This document shows positions 44,896 to 54,120 of a DNA stretch of 64,000 nt, in pieces. The DNA lies in contig CP099831.1 in the NCBI GenBank assembly GCA_029851345.1, positions 1 to 64,000 on the forward strand. Reading direction: 5' to 3'. Positions within the stretch are counted from its first letter, which is position 1; each line of letters starts with the position of its first letter. Origin of the DNA: Candidatus Shikimatogenerans bostrichidophilus (lineage in GTDB: Bacteria; Bacteroidota; Bacteroidia; Flavobacteriales; Blattabacteriaceae). Both the position numbers and the translations under genes were made by a program. The notes beneath the pieces are model-generated. The model saw nothing but the letters and a program-made list of their open reading frames with translations, was not told the DNA's origin and ran no database searches.

Positions 44896-46671
44896 ATGAA
44901 TAATAAGATTAAAAAATTTATTATAAAATTATCAAATTATATAAACCTACAAAATTATAGATACTATATATTAAATAAACCAAGAATAAAAAATTATAAA
45001 TATGATAAGCTTTTTAAACTATTAATTAAATTAGAAAAAAAATATAATTATTATTATAAATATACTCCTACGAAAAAACTTAATAATAATTTACTAATTA
45101 ATAAGAATATTAAAATTATTAAGCATAATTATAAAATGTATTCTATTAATAATGTTTATAATAAAAAAGAATTAGTTTTATGGTTAGAAAATATTAAAAA
45201 CCAATTTAAAATAAAAGGTAAATATAATTATATTTGTGAATTAAAATACGATGGATTAGCTATAAGTTTAATTTATAAATACGGTATATTAAGTAATGCT
45301 ATTACAAGAGGAGATGGTAAATATGGAAATAATATTTTTAATAATATTTTATATTTAAAAAGAATACCTTTTTTTTTTAAAAAAATTAAAAATATTAAGT
45401 TTTTTGATATAAAAGGAGAAATAGTATATTCTAAAAAAGCTTTTGCTATTTTAAATAAACAAAAGAGTAAACAAGGATTAAAAGAATTTTCTAATCCTAG
45501 AAATGCAGCAAATGGAATAATACATAATATAAAAGATAATAAAAATAATATATTTTATAAAAAGAAATTAGATTTTATACCTTACTTAATATATACAACG
45601 AATAAAAAATTTAATAATTATATTAATAATCAATTTAAAGTAATAGAATTTTTAAACAAAAATTATTTTAATTATCAAAGAAAATCTTATAAATTATGTA
45701 AAGATAATAAAGATATTATTAATTTTATAAAATATTGGGAAAAAAATATATATAAAAGTAAATATCCTATAGATGGCATAGTAATTAAAATAAATAATTT
45801 TTATATACAAAATAAAATAAAATATAATAATATTTTTCACAAATGGTGTATTGCTTATAAATTTAAAGATAAAGAATATAAAACTAAAATTAGAAAAATT
45901 GTTTTTACAATTGGTAAAAGTGGGATAATAGTACCTATAGTAAAATTTACTCCTATAAATATTAGTGGGAGTAAAGTAAAACAAGCTACCTTATATAATA
46001 GTAATATTTTTAATAAATATAATTTATGTATAAATGATAAAATAAAAATAAAAAAATGTGGTAATATTATTCCAAAAATAATAGAAAATATTACTTTTAA
46101 AAATAGGAAAAAAGTAAATTATAATTATAGATATTTAAATTTCCCTTTATATTGTCCTAGTTGTAAAAATTTATTAAGTTTAAAAAAAAATAAAATTTAT
46201 TGTTTAAATAAAAACAATTGTATAGAACAAACTCTAGTAAAAATTAAACATTTTATTAGTAAAAATTGTATGAATATAAATATTAGAATAAATTTATTAA
46301 AAACTTTACTTAAAACAAAAATAATAAATTATGTTTATGATATTTATAAATTAAATTTAAATCAGTTAATTTTATTAAATTGTTCTTATAAAGAATCTAA
46401 TAAAATTCTTTTATCTATAAAAGAATCAAAGAATAAAAAATTTTCAAATATTTTATTTTCGTTATCTATTCCTAATATTGGTTTATATCTATCAAAATTA
46501 ATAAATAAAAAATATAATTCTATTGATAAATTTTTTAAAGATATTATGAATAATAAAATAAATATAATAAATCTAGGTGAAAAAAAAATTAATAAAATAA
46601 AAAAATATTTTATAAATAAAAAAAATATTATTATAATTAATAAATTGAAAAAAATAGGATTAAATTTATAA
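44896..46671 (+). CDS. ligA: NAD-dependent DNA ligase without BRCT domain
   Basis: Joins Okazaki fragments and repaired nicks. Seen: 591 codons against about 670. The adenylation lysine is in LKYDGLAISL (about 116-125), with TRGDG just after; NPRNAANG (about 201), OB-fold motif GKSGIIVPIVKF, zinc cysteines CPSC (about 421) plus two more (YCLNKNNC), and helix-hairpin-helix region to the end. The protein stops about where BRCT should start. In E. coli LigA the BRCT domain supports but is not strictly needed for nick joining. Confidence 0.95.
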   Translation: MNNKIKKFIIKLSNYINLQNYRYYILNKPRIKNYKYDKLFKLLIKLEKKYNYYYKYTPTKKLNNNLLINKNIKIIKHNYKMYSINNVYNKKELVLWLENIKNQFKIKGKYNYICELKYDGLAISLIYKYGILSNAITRGDGKYGNNIFNNILYLKRIPFFFKKIKNIKFFDIKGEIVYSKKAFAILNKQKSKQGLKEFSNPRNAANGIIHNIKDNKNNIFYKKKLDFIPYLIYTTNKKFNNYINNQFKVIEFLNKNYFNYQRKSYKLCKDNKDIINFIKYWEKNIYKSKYPIDGIVIKINNFYIQNKIKYNNIFHKWCIAYKFKDKEYKTKIRKIVFTIGKSGIIVPIVKFTPINISGSKVKQATLYNSNIFNKYNLCINDKIKIKKCGNIIPKIIENITFKNRKKVNYNYRYLNFPLYCPSCKNLLSLKKNKIYCLNKNNCIEQTLVKIKHFISKNCMNINIRINLLKTLLKTKIINYVYDIYKLNLNQLILLNCSYKESNKILLSIKESKNKKFSNILFSLSIPNIGLYLSKLINKKYNSIDKFFKDIMNNKINIINLGEKKINKIKKYFINKKNIIIINKLKKIGLNL

Positions 46672-46680
46672 AATAAAAAT

Positions 46681-47442
46681 ATGAGATATTTAATTAAATT
46701 GTCTTATAATGGAAATTATTATCATGGATGGCAAAAACAACCAAATACCAGTAAAACTATAGAAGAAGAAATTGAAAATAAATTATACATTATCTTAAGA
46801 AAAAAAATAAATATAATAGGAGCAAGTCGTACCGATAGTGGAGTTCATGCTAATATTATGTTTGCTCATTTTGATTATAATAGTTTAATAGAAAAAAAAT
46901 GGTTTTTATATAAAATTAATTTATTAATATCTTCCAATATTAATATTAAAAATATATACCAAATAAAAGATAATATCCATGCTAGATATAATGCTAAATA
47001 TAGAATATATAAATATTATATCTCTTACTTTAAATATCCTTTTTTAAATAAATTATATTGGTATTGGTATTATAATAAGAATATTAATATTAAATCTATG
47101 AATAAAGCCATTAGGATAATTATTAATAGAAAATATTTTAATTTATTTACTATAAAAGATCGTAATAGTAGTAAAAACAAACAAAAATATAAATGTAATA
47201 TATATTATGCTTATTGGATAAAATATAAGAATAATATATTATTTAAAATCAAATCTAATAGATTTTTAAGAAAAATGATTAGGATAATCATTTCTATATG
47301 TATAGAAATAGGTATTAAAAAAAAAACTATTAATGAATTAATTAATGAAATTAAAAATAATAATATAAAATATAATATAAATGTACCTACATATGGTCTT
47401 TATTTAAATAAAATTAAATATAATAAAAATATTTATTTATAA
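46681..47442 (+). CDS. truA: tRNA pseudouridine synthase A
   Basis: Makes pseudouridine at tRNA positions 38-40. Seen: 253 codons. LSYNGNYYHGWQKQPN near the start, catalytic Asp in GASRTDSGVHA (about 47-57), and RFLRKMIRIIISICIEIG near 196. Position 39 falls in its target range, relevant to the U-U pair at 31-39 in one CAU tRNA. Tail-to-tail overlap with rpmF by 10 bases. Confidence 0.95.
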   Translation: MRYLIKLSYNGNYYHGWQKQPNTSKTIEEEIENKLYIILRKKINIIGASRTDSGVHANIMFAHFDYNSLIEKKWFLYKINLLISSNINIKNIYQIKDNIHARYNAKYRIYKYYISYFKYPFLNKLYWYWYYNKNINIKSMNKAIRIIINRKYFNLFTIKDRNSSKNKQKYKCNIYYAYWIKYKNNILFKIKSNRFLRKMIRIIISICIEIGIKKKTINELINEIKNNNIKYNINVPTYGLYLNKIKYNKNIYL

Positions 47443-47624
47443 ATTACTATTTTTTTATTTTTGTAATAATATATTGTAATATTATTTTTTTTTATTATTT
47501 TAATATTATGATAACTTTGAGTAAAATTTTTATTCTTAAATAAAGGTAAAGTTTTATATTTATTTTTATGTGTTCTTCTTTTTCTTTTTTTTGATAAAGA
47601 AGTTTTTTTTTTTGGATGTGCCAT
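47433..47624 (-). CDS. rpmF: Ribosomal protein bL32
   Basis: 50S protein. Seen: 63 codons. MAHPKKKTSLSKKRKRRTHK is the bL32 N-terminus. The C-terminal half, which in most bacteria carries a four-Cys zinc knuckle, has no Cys at all and keeps only a YHNIK echo of the YH motif. It follows the DUF177 gene, as in most bacteria. Confidence 0.93.
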   Translation of the reverse strand: MAHPKKKTSLSKKRKRRTHKNKYKTLPLFKNKNFTQSYHNIKIIKKNNITIYYYKNKKIVIYK

Positions 47625-47635
47625 AAATATTTAAA

Positions 47636-48070
47636 TTATTTATTATATATAGTTTTTCTAATTTTAGGATCTATTTTTTTTATAGGTAACATTAAAATAA
47701 TAGTATCATATAGATATTGAGCGATATTAACTTTTCTTGTATATAATGGTAATACTAAATAATCTCCCGACTCTTCTTTAAAATTTTTATTAAATGAAAT
47801 ATTTAATATTGTTTTTTTTTTTATTTTAAATAAAAATTTATTTAATGTAATATCACATATTAATGTAATAATCCCTAAAAAATAAAATTTAAAAATAAAA
47901 AAATTATTATTACTATTTTTTTTTAATAAAATATTAATTTTTGGATTTAGATAATCTACATAATTATTTTTATTTAAAAATAAATTAAAAAAATTATTAT
48001 CTATAAAATATTTAATTTTTTCACTACTAGATAATAATGAAACGTCATAATATTCTATGTTTATTTTCAT
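47636..48070 (-). CDS. DUF177 (YceD-like) protein
   Basis: 144 codons, 11 bases upstream of rpmF. Seen: the ICDITLNKF segment (about 71-79) at the place of the family's CxRCL motif, with only one Cys, and TRKVNIAQYLYDTIILMLP (about 111-129), matching vxxx.nIxxlvxExIxLxLP; a terminal KKIDPKIRK. Known: YceD/DUF177 precedes rpmF very widely and has been tied to 23S rRNA maturation. Identification combines pattern and position. Confidence 0.78.
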   Translation of the reverse strand: MKINIEYYDVSLLSSSEKIKYFIDNNFFNLFLNKNNYVDYLNPKINILLKKNSNNNFFIFKFYFLGIITLICDITLNKFLFKIKKKTILNISFNKNFKEESGDYLVLPLYTRKVNIAQYLYDTIILMLPIKKIDPKIRKTIYNK

Positions 48071-48389
48071 ATAATTTTTTTTACATTTTAATTATATTTT
48101 ATACTTATACCCCATACATAGTACGCATAAAGGTATAAGGTCGTAAATAAGGGATTATTACATATTTATATTAATTATACTTTTATTATATATCTATTTA
48201 AAAAAAGTAATCAGGTTTAGTTCTTATAGCTAATAGACAATTTATTATTAGCATGAAAAATAAAATAATAATCATTTTTATTTAAAAGTTATGGTTAGTT
48301 ATTTATAATATACAATTTATAATCATATATATACAATTATATATTGTATAATAATAATATATATATAAAATATTAAATAAAAAAAAATA
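48071..48389 (+). promoter_or_regulatory. Non-coding rho leader with three hairpins
   Basis: The only gap over 300 bases, between divergent DUF177 and rho. No gene, tRNA or known RNA was recognised. Perfect inverted repeats: CTTATACC/GGTATAAG (48104-48111 with 48132-48139), GCTAATA/TATTAGC (48229-48235 with 48246-48252) and TATACAAT/ATTGTATA (48330-48337 with 48343-48350). TATACAAT also occurs directly repeated at 48309-48316, exactly 21 bases before, so two alternative pairings with the third copy are possible. It may hold promoters for both neighbours and a rho leader RNA; known in E. coli, rho is autoregulated in its leader. Confidence 0.45.
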
Positions 48390-49616
48390 ATGTTAACTTA
48401 TAATAATAAAAAAAAATTATATGATTATTCAAAAAAAAAACTTAGAAAAAAATATAGTATTTATAATATAAAAAAAATAATAAAAAAAATAGATAATTAT
48501 AAAAATAATAAAATTATTAGTGAAGGAGTATTGGAAATAATACCTAATAATTATGGGTTTTTAAGATCTTCAGATTATAATTATATAACATCTCCTGATG
48601 ATATATATGTTTCTAAATCTAAAATTAAATTATTTGGTATGAGGACTGGCGATACAATTAAAGGTATTATTAGACCCCCTAAAAATAAAGAAAAATATTT
48701 TCCTTTAATTAAAGTAATTGAAATAAATGGATGTCATCCTTCTTATACTATTAATAGATTTTTCTTTGAAAATTTAATTCCTCTTTTTCCTATAGAAAAA
48801 TTTAATTTATCAGGGAAATATTCTTCTTTATCTACTAGAATAATTGATTTATTTTCTCCTATCGGTAAAGGTCAAAGAGCATTAATTGTTGCTCCACCTA
48901 AAGCTGGTAAAACTAATTTAGTAAAAGATTGTGCTAATTGTATTGATAAAAATCATCCTGAAGTTTATCAAATTATCCTATTAATAGATGAAAGACCTGA
49001 AGAAGTAACTGATATGAAAAGAAGTGTTAATGGAGAAGTTATATCATCTACTTTTGATGAACATCCTGAAAACCATGTAAAAGTTGCTAATATAGTATTA
49101 AAAAAATCAATGAGAATGGTAGAATGTGGGCATGATGTAGTTATATTATTAGATTCTATTACAAGATTAGCAAGAGCTTATAATAATATTACCCCAGCAT
49201 CTGGTAGAGTATTATCTGGCGGTCTAGATTCAAATGCGTTACAAAAACCTAAAAAATTTTTTGGTTCTGCAAGGAATATTGAAAATGGTGGATCGTTAAC
49301 AATTATTGCAACGGCTATGATAGAAACAGGATCTAAAATGGATGATGTTATTTTTGAAGAATTTAAAGGGACTGGTAACATGGAATTACAACTAAGTCGT
49401 AATATTGCCAATAAAAGAATATTTCCTGCTATAGATTTAATATCTTCAAGTACTAGAAGAGATGATCTTTTATTGGATAAATATACTTTAAATAAAATGT
49501 CTATCTTAAGAAAATATATATCTGAAATGAATCCCGTAGATGCTATAGAATTAATAATTAATCAAATGTCTAAAACACAAAATAATAATTTATTTTTAAA
49601 AACAATAAAAAAATAA
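48390..49616 (+). CDS. rho: Transcription termination factor Rho
   Basis: Hexameric RNA-dependent ATPase that ends transcripts. Seen: 408 codons. RNA-binding OB fold with [20 protein letters not shown] (about 50-69), Walker [11 protein letters not shown] (about 171-180), Walker [18 protein letters not shown] (about 249-265), Q-loop and R-loop regions conserved ([20 protein letters not shown]). Many Bacteroidota Rho proteins carry a long N-terminal insertion; it is absent here. NusG is also present. Confidence 0.97.
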   Translation: MLTYNNKKKLYDYSKKKLRKKYSIYNIKKIIKKIDNYKNNKIISEGVLEIIPNNYGFLRSSDYNYITSPDDIYVSKSKIKLFGMRTGDTIKGIIRPPKNKEKYFPLIKVIEINGCHPSYTINRFFFENLIPLFPIEKFNLSGKYSSLSTRIIDLFSPIGKGQRALIVAPPKAGKTNLVKDCANCIDKNHPEVYQIILLIDERPEEVTDMKRSVNGEVISSTFDEHPENHVKVANIVLKKSMRMVECGHDVVILLDSITRLARAYNNITPASGRVLSGGLDSNALQKPKKFFGSARNIENGGSLTIIATAMIETGSKMDDVIFEEFKGTGNMELQLSRNIANKRIFPAIDLISSSTRRDDLLLDKYTLNKMSILRKYISEMNPVDAIELIINQMSKTQNNNLFLKTIKK

Positions 49617-49626
49617 AAAAAAAAAT

Positions 49627-51099
49627 TTATTTCATTTGAGGAAAAAATATAACTTCTTGGATATTTAAATTATTTGTTAATAAAGCTATTAATCTATCTA
49701 TTCCTATACCAATACCTACTGTAGGTGGTAGACCTATTTTTAAAGCTTTTAAAAAATCTTGATCAATTATATTTTTATCTTTATTTTGGCTTTTAAATCT
49801 TTTATATTGTTCTATTGGATCATTTAATTCTGTATAGGCATTAGCGATTTCAATTGAATTTATATAAAATTCAAAACGTTCAACAAGTTTTTTATTATTT
49901 GTTTTACTTTTAGCTAATGGACTCATAAAAATAGGATAATCTATAATATAAGTAGGATATTTTATTTTTTTTTTACAAAAAAAATTAAAAATATTATCTA
50001 ATATTTTATCTTTGTTATAATTTTTAATTTTAATTTTATTATTTTTACAAATTTTTTTTAATGTTTTAATTGATGTATTTTCATTAATATTTAATTTAGA
50101 ATACTTATTTATTATACTATAAAATTTTTTTATTTTAATTTTTTTTTTAAAATTAATAATTTTTTTATTAATTTTAATGATAGTTGTTTTAAAAATTTTT
50201 TTACATATATAAATCAATAATTTTTGTAAAAAATTCATCATCCATAAATAATTTTTATTAATTATATAAATTTCTAATATTGTAAATTCAGGATGATGCA
50301 ATTTATCTATACTTTCATTTCTAAAATTTCTAGAGAATTCAAATACACCTTTAAATCCACCTACAATTAATTTCTTTAAATATAATTCATTTGATATTCT
50401 TAAATAAATTTTTTTTTTAAATTTATTATGATAAGTTATAAATGGTTTTGCATAAGCTCCTCCAGGTATTTTTTGTAAAATAGGAGTATCTACTTCAATA
50501 TAGTTAAATTTATATAAAAAATTTCTAATATATTTTATTATTAAAAATCTAATTTTAAAATTATTTTTTATTTTTGGATTTAATATTAAATCCAAATATC
50601 TCATACGATATCTTTTATCAATATTATTAAATTGATAATATATTTTTTTAGTAGTTTTTTTTATTATAGGGATAGGATAAAGACATTTAGATAATAATTT
50701 TATATTTTTTATTAATATAGTATATTCAGACATTTTTGTAATAAACAAAAGACCTTTTATCCAAATAATATCTCCTATATCTAAATACTTTTTAAATAAA
50801 TAAATAAAATATTTTTTATTTTTTTTTTTAGTAGATAAATTATTTAAATTATAATAAAGTTGGATTTTATTGTCACTATAATCTTTTATATCTATAAAAG
50901 ATGCTTTACCAATATTTCTTATATTAAAAATTCTACCATATATATATAAATTTTTATTATCGTTTATTAATTTTTTTTTATTTTTTAAAATATTTTTTAT
51001 ATTATTATTAATCTTTATAGAATTAGTAGGATATGGATTTATACCCAATGATTGTATTAATTTTAATTTCCTTTTACGTATATTTTCTTGATCTGACAT
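49627..51099 (-). CDS. lysS: Lysyl-tRNA synthetase, class II
   Basis: Charges tRNA-Lys, in heavy demand in this Lys-rich proteome. Seen: 490 codons, usual about 500. N-terminal OB fold (IYGRIFNIRNIGKASFIDIK), motif 2 FEFSRNFRNESIDKLHHPEF (about 254-273), and motif 3 GIGIGIDRLIALL (about 464-476). Tail-to-tail with rho (10 bases). Confidence 0.96.
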   Translation of the reverse strand: MSDQENIRKRKLKLIQSLGINPYPTNSIKINNNIKNILKNKKKLINDNKNLYIYGRIFNIRNIGKASFIDIKDYSDNKIQLYYNLNNLSTKKKNKKYFIYLFKKYLDIGDIIWIKGLLFITKMSEYTILIKNIKLLSKCLYPIPIIKKTTKKIYYQFNNIDKRYRMRYLDLILNPKIKNNFKIRFLIIKYIRNFLYKFNYIEVDTPILQKIPGGAYAKPFITYHNKFKKKIYLRISNELYLKKLIVGGFKGVFEFSRNFRNESIDKLHHPEFTILEIYIINKNYLWMMNFLQKLLIYICKKIFKTTIIKINKKIINFKKKIKIKKFYSIINKYSKLNINENTSIKTLKKICKNNKIKIKNYNKDKILDNIFNFFCKKKIKYPTYIIDYPIFMSPLAKSKTNNKKLVERFEFYINSIEIANAYTELNDPIEQYKRFKSQNKDKNIIDQDFLKALKIGLPPTVGIGIGIDRLIALLTNNLNIQEVIFFPQMK

Positions 51100-51181
51100 T
51101 TAATAATTATTATAATTATTTTTATTATAAAATTTATATTTATATTCTTTCTAAAACAAAAAATAATAATAAAAAATAATT

Positions 51182-51517
51182 ATGTTTTTAAATAAAAAAG
51201 AAATAAAATTAGTTTTTAAAAAAGGATATAGATATTATTATTATAATATCTATAAAATTTTTTTTTTAAATTATAAAAATATAAAAAATAAGATTACAAT
51301 TATAATACCTAAAAAAAAAATTAAAAAATCTGTTAATCGAAATAAAATTAAAAGAAGAATATTTAATTCATTAATTATTAATAAATTTTTTTTTTTTACA
51401 TTTAAAATATAATTTTATAATAATAATTTATACCTATAATAAAAAAATAAATTTTACGATAATAAATCAAAATATAAAAAATATAATAAAATATATAAAA
51501 AATGGAAAAATATTTAA
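51182..51517 (+). CDS. rnpA: RNase P protein, frameshifted at a T12 run
   Basis: Protein subunit of RNase P. The uninterrupted frame gives 76 codons (51182-51412) with the hallmark KKSVNRNKIKRRIFNSL (about 48-64). It then runs into 12 T (51386-51397) and stops soon after. Reading one T fewer (or two more) continues as LHLKYNFIIIIYTYNKKI and IINQNIKNIIKYIKN, just what the RnpA C-terminus looks like, to a TAA at 51515-51517. The joined product would be 111 residues, near family size. Either slippage restores the frame, the base call is wrong, or the gene is broken. The tail overlaps pth by 16 bases. rpmH, usually next to rnpA, is absent. Confidence 0.85.
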
Positions 51518-52020
51518 TTATAGGATTAGGTAATCCTAATAATAGTTATAAATATACTCGTCATAATCTAGGATCATTTCTAATAAGATTAATAATTTTA
51601 AATAATAAAATAAAAAAAACTTTCGAAAATAAATATGGAAAAATTTACATTCTAAATAATAAGTATATATTTTTATTATCAAAAACTTACATGAATAAAA
51701 TAGGTATATCTATAAAATATTTTTTAAAAAAATATAAATTAAAAATTAAAAATTTAATAGTTATATCTGATGATATTTATCTAAATTTTGGAATTATTAA
51801 AGTAAAACAAAAAGGAGGATCTGGGGGACATAAAGGGTTAAAAAATATAGAATTAATATTAAAATCAAATAATTATTATAGAATTAAAGTTGGTATTGGG
51901 CATAATTTTAAATATGGTGAATTAAATAAATATGTATTAAGTAATATGAATAAAAAAGAATTATCTTTTATTAAAAATAATTTATATAATCAAATATATA
52001 ATATTATTTTAAATAAATAA
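51502..52020 (+). CDS. pth: Peptidyl-tRNA hydrolase
   Basis: Recycles peptidyl-tRNA dropped by ribosomes. Seen: 172 codons. GLGNPNNSYKYTRHNLGSFL (8-27) with catalytic His (TRHN), KTYMNKIGISIKYFL (about 61-75), catalytic Asp in VISDDIYL (about 91-98), and GGSGGHKGLKNIE. All active-site residues are present. Confidence 0.96.
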   Translation: MEKYLIIGLGNPNNSYKYTRHNLGSFLIRLIILNNKIKKTFENKYGKIYILNNKYIFLLSKTYMNKIGISIKYFLKKYKLKIKNLIVISDDIYLNFGIIKVKQKGGSGGHKGLKNIELILKSNNYYRIKVGIGHNFKYGELNKYVLSNMNKKELSFIKNNLYNQIYNIILNK

Positions 52021-52029
52021 ATAATATAA

Positions 52030-53094
52030 TTAATTTATTGATTTATAATATTTATTAATTAAATTAATCATTTTTTCAATATCCCCATTAAGAATATTAT
52101 CTAAATTATATAAAGAAATATTTATTCTATGATCTGTTACTCTATTTTGTGGATAATTATATGTTCTTATTTTTTTAGACCTATCTCCTGTAGAAATTAT
52201 TTTTTTACGTTTTTTTTCAATAGTTTTTTCTGTTTTTAATTTTTCATATTCAAAAATTTTTGATCTTAAAATTGTTAAAGCTTTACTATAATTTTTATGC
52301 TGTGATCTTTCATCTTGACATTCAACTATAATATTAGTCGGCTTATGAATTAATCTTATCGCAGATTCAGTTTTATTAACATGTTGTCCCCCTGCTCCAC
52401 TAGATCTAAAAGTATTTCTAATAATATCAGTACTTTTAATATTAATTTGAAACTCATTTAATTTAGGTAATACTGCTACAGTTATAGCAGATGTATGTAA
52501 TCTTCCTTGGGTTTCAGTTTTAGGAATTCTTTGGACTCTATGAACACCTGATTCATATTTTAAATAATCATAGATCCCTTTCTTTTTAATATGTAATATA
52601 ACTTCTCTATATCCAGTTTTACTTTTAATTGTATTCAATATATTATAACCTATTTTTTTTTTTTTAAAATACATAATATACATTCTAAAAATGTCTTTAA
52701 CAAATAAGGTAGCTTCATCTCCCCCTGATCCAGAACGTAATTCTAAAATAGCCTCATTGTTTTCTAAATTAGATTTAATTTTATTTTTTATTTTAATTAC
52801 CTTTAATAAATTAAAAATTTTATTTTTTAAATTTCCTTTATCTATATACAATATTTTAAGTTCATTTTTAATTTCATTATTCAAATTTAAATTATTTTTA
52901 ATATTATTATTTAATGATTTCAAATCCTTTATTTTATTTTCTATATTTATATATTTATTATATAAACTAAATACTTTACAAATATTTATATAATTATTTT
53001 TGTTATATTTTTTTTTTAAATAGAATTGTTTAAAATTAATAAAGTTATATATATCTTTATATTTCTCTTTAAATTTTATTATTATTTTTTTCAT
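52030..53094 (-). CDS. prfA: Peptide chain release factor 1
   Basis: Terminates at UAA and UAG. Seen: 354 codons, full length. GSGGDEATLFVKDIFRMY (about 121-138), the codon-reading region RIPKTETQGRLHTSAITVAV (about 191-210) and GGQ loop RSSGAGGQHVNKTESAI (about 226-242). Distinguished from RF2 (prfB) by PxT rather than SPF in the reading head. Divergent from pheS with 30 bases between the start codons. Confidence 0.96.
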   Translation of the reverse strand: MKKIIIKFKEKYKDIYNFINFKQFYLKKKYNKNNYINICKVFSLYNKYINIENKIKDLKSLNNNIKNNLNLNNEIKNELKILYIDKGNLKNKIFNLLKVIKIKNKIKSNLENNEAILELRSGSGGDEATLFVKDIFRMYIMYFKKKKIGYNILNTIKSKTGYREVILHIKKKGIYDYLKYESGVHRVQRIPKTETQGRLHTSAITVAVLPKLNEFQINIKSTDIIRNTFRSSGAGGQHVNKTESAIRLIHKPTNIIVECQDERSQHKNYSKALTILRSKIFEYEKLKTEKTIEKKRKKIISTGDRSKKIRTYNYPQNRVTDHRINISLYNLDNILNGDIEKMINLINKYYKSIN

Positions 53095-53124
53095 ATTTAT
53101 ATTTTCGTTTATAAAAAGAATTAT

Positions 53125-54120
53125 ATGAAAAATATTAATAAATATATTTTAAATATAAATAAAATAAATTTAAAAGAAATTAAAAAAAAAGATATTTTAA
53201 AATTAAAAAAAAAATATTTAAATAAAAATGGTATAATTAATTTATATTTAAAAAAAATAAAATTTATAAAAAATAAAAAAGAATTAGGAAAAAAAATAAA
53301 TTATTTAAAATCTAAAATATTATATTTAATTAAAAATTATAAGTCAATATTAAAAAATAAAGAATCCTCGAAAATTAAGTATAAAATTAATTATGATTTT
53401 TTTTTTAAAAAAAAAAAAAAAACTTTAGGATCTTTACATCCAATTAGTTTAATAAAACAAAAAATTATAAATATTTTTAAAAAATTAAATTTTAATTTAA
53501 TATTTTATAAAAGAGAAATAGAAGATGATTATCATAATTTTGATTATTTGAATTTTTCTAAATATCATCCGTCAAGACAAATGCAGGATACATATTATAT
53601 TAATAAAAAAGACTTACTAAGAACACATACTTCATCTATACAAATAAGATATATGAAGACCCATAAACCCCCCATTAGAATTATAACATTTGGCAAAGTA
53701 TATAGAAATGAAACGATATCTAAATCATCATATAATATGTTTCATCAAATTGAAATTTTATATGTCGATAAGGACGAATTTTTATCAATTATTTATCTAA
53801 AAAATTTAATAAATTATTTAATAATAAACTTATTTGGATCAAAATATAAATATAGATATAGGATTTCTTATTTTCCTTTTACTAAACCAAGTTTTGAATT
53901 AGATATTTATTATAATTTTAAATGGGTCGAAATAATAGGATGCGGTATGGTACATTATAAAATTTTAAAAAATGTAAATTATAATTATCTAAAATACAAA
54001 GGATTAGCTATAGGTATAGGAGTAGAAAGAATAGCAATGATTTATTATAATATTAAAGATATAAGAGAATTTTTTAAAAATGATATAAGATTTTTAAAAC
54101 AGTTTAAGTATGAATTATAA
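53125..54120 (+). CDS. pheS: Phenylalanyl-tRNA synthetase alpha subunit
   Basis: Catalytic subunit of PheRS. I start at ATG 53125 (331 codons, usual about 330-345); an in-frame ATG at 53026 would lie inside prfA and add a hydrophobic unrelated stretch. SLHPISLIKQKI (about 103-114), motif 2 FGKVYRNETISKSSYNMFHQ (about 190-209), and motif 3 GLAIGIGVERIAMIYYNIKD. pheT is not adjacent. The last 6 bases overlap rlmB tail to tail. Confidence 0.95.
   Translation: MKNINKYILNINKINLKEIKKKDILKLKKKYLNKNGIINLYLKKIKFIKNKKELGKKINYLKSKILYLIKNYKSILKNKESSKIKYKINYDFFFKKKKKTLGSLHPISLIKQKIINIFKKLNFNLIFYKREIEDDYHNFDYLNFSKYHPSRQMQDTYYINKKDLLRTHTSSIQIRYMKTHKPPIRIITFGKVYRNETISKSSYNMFHQIEILYVDKDEFLSIIYLKNLINYLIINLFGSKYKYRYRISYFPFTKPSFELDIYYNFKWVEIIGCGMVHYKILKNVNYNYLKYKGLAIGIGVERIAMIYYNIKDIREFFKNDIRFLKQFKYEL

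Noticed and set aside
48196-48254. 18-codon minus-strand ORF in the rho leader
   Set aside because: Too short, no homology pattern, and it spans one of the hairpins.
48071-48389. tmRNA, RNase P RNA or SRP RNA in the rho leader
   Set aside because: None of the conserved signatures I know (tmRNA acceptor and T-arm, GGAAAGTCCG of RNase P, SRP tetraloop) is present on either strand.
52691-52993. 100-codon plus-strand ORF in the prfA region
   Set aside because: Shadow of prfA, which has all conserved release-factor motifs on the other strand.
53026-53124. N-terminal hydrophobic extension of pheS from ATG 53026
   Set aside because: It lies within the 5' part of prfA on the other strand and has no counterpart in PheRS alpha; ATG 53125 gives the normal length.
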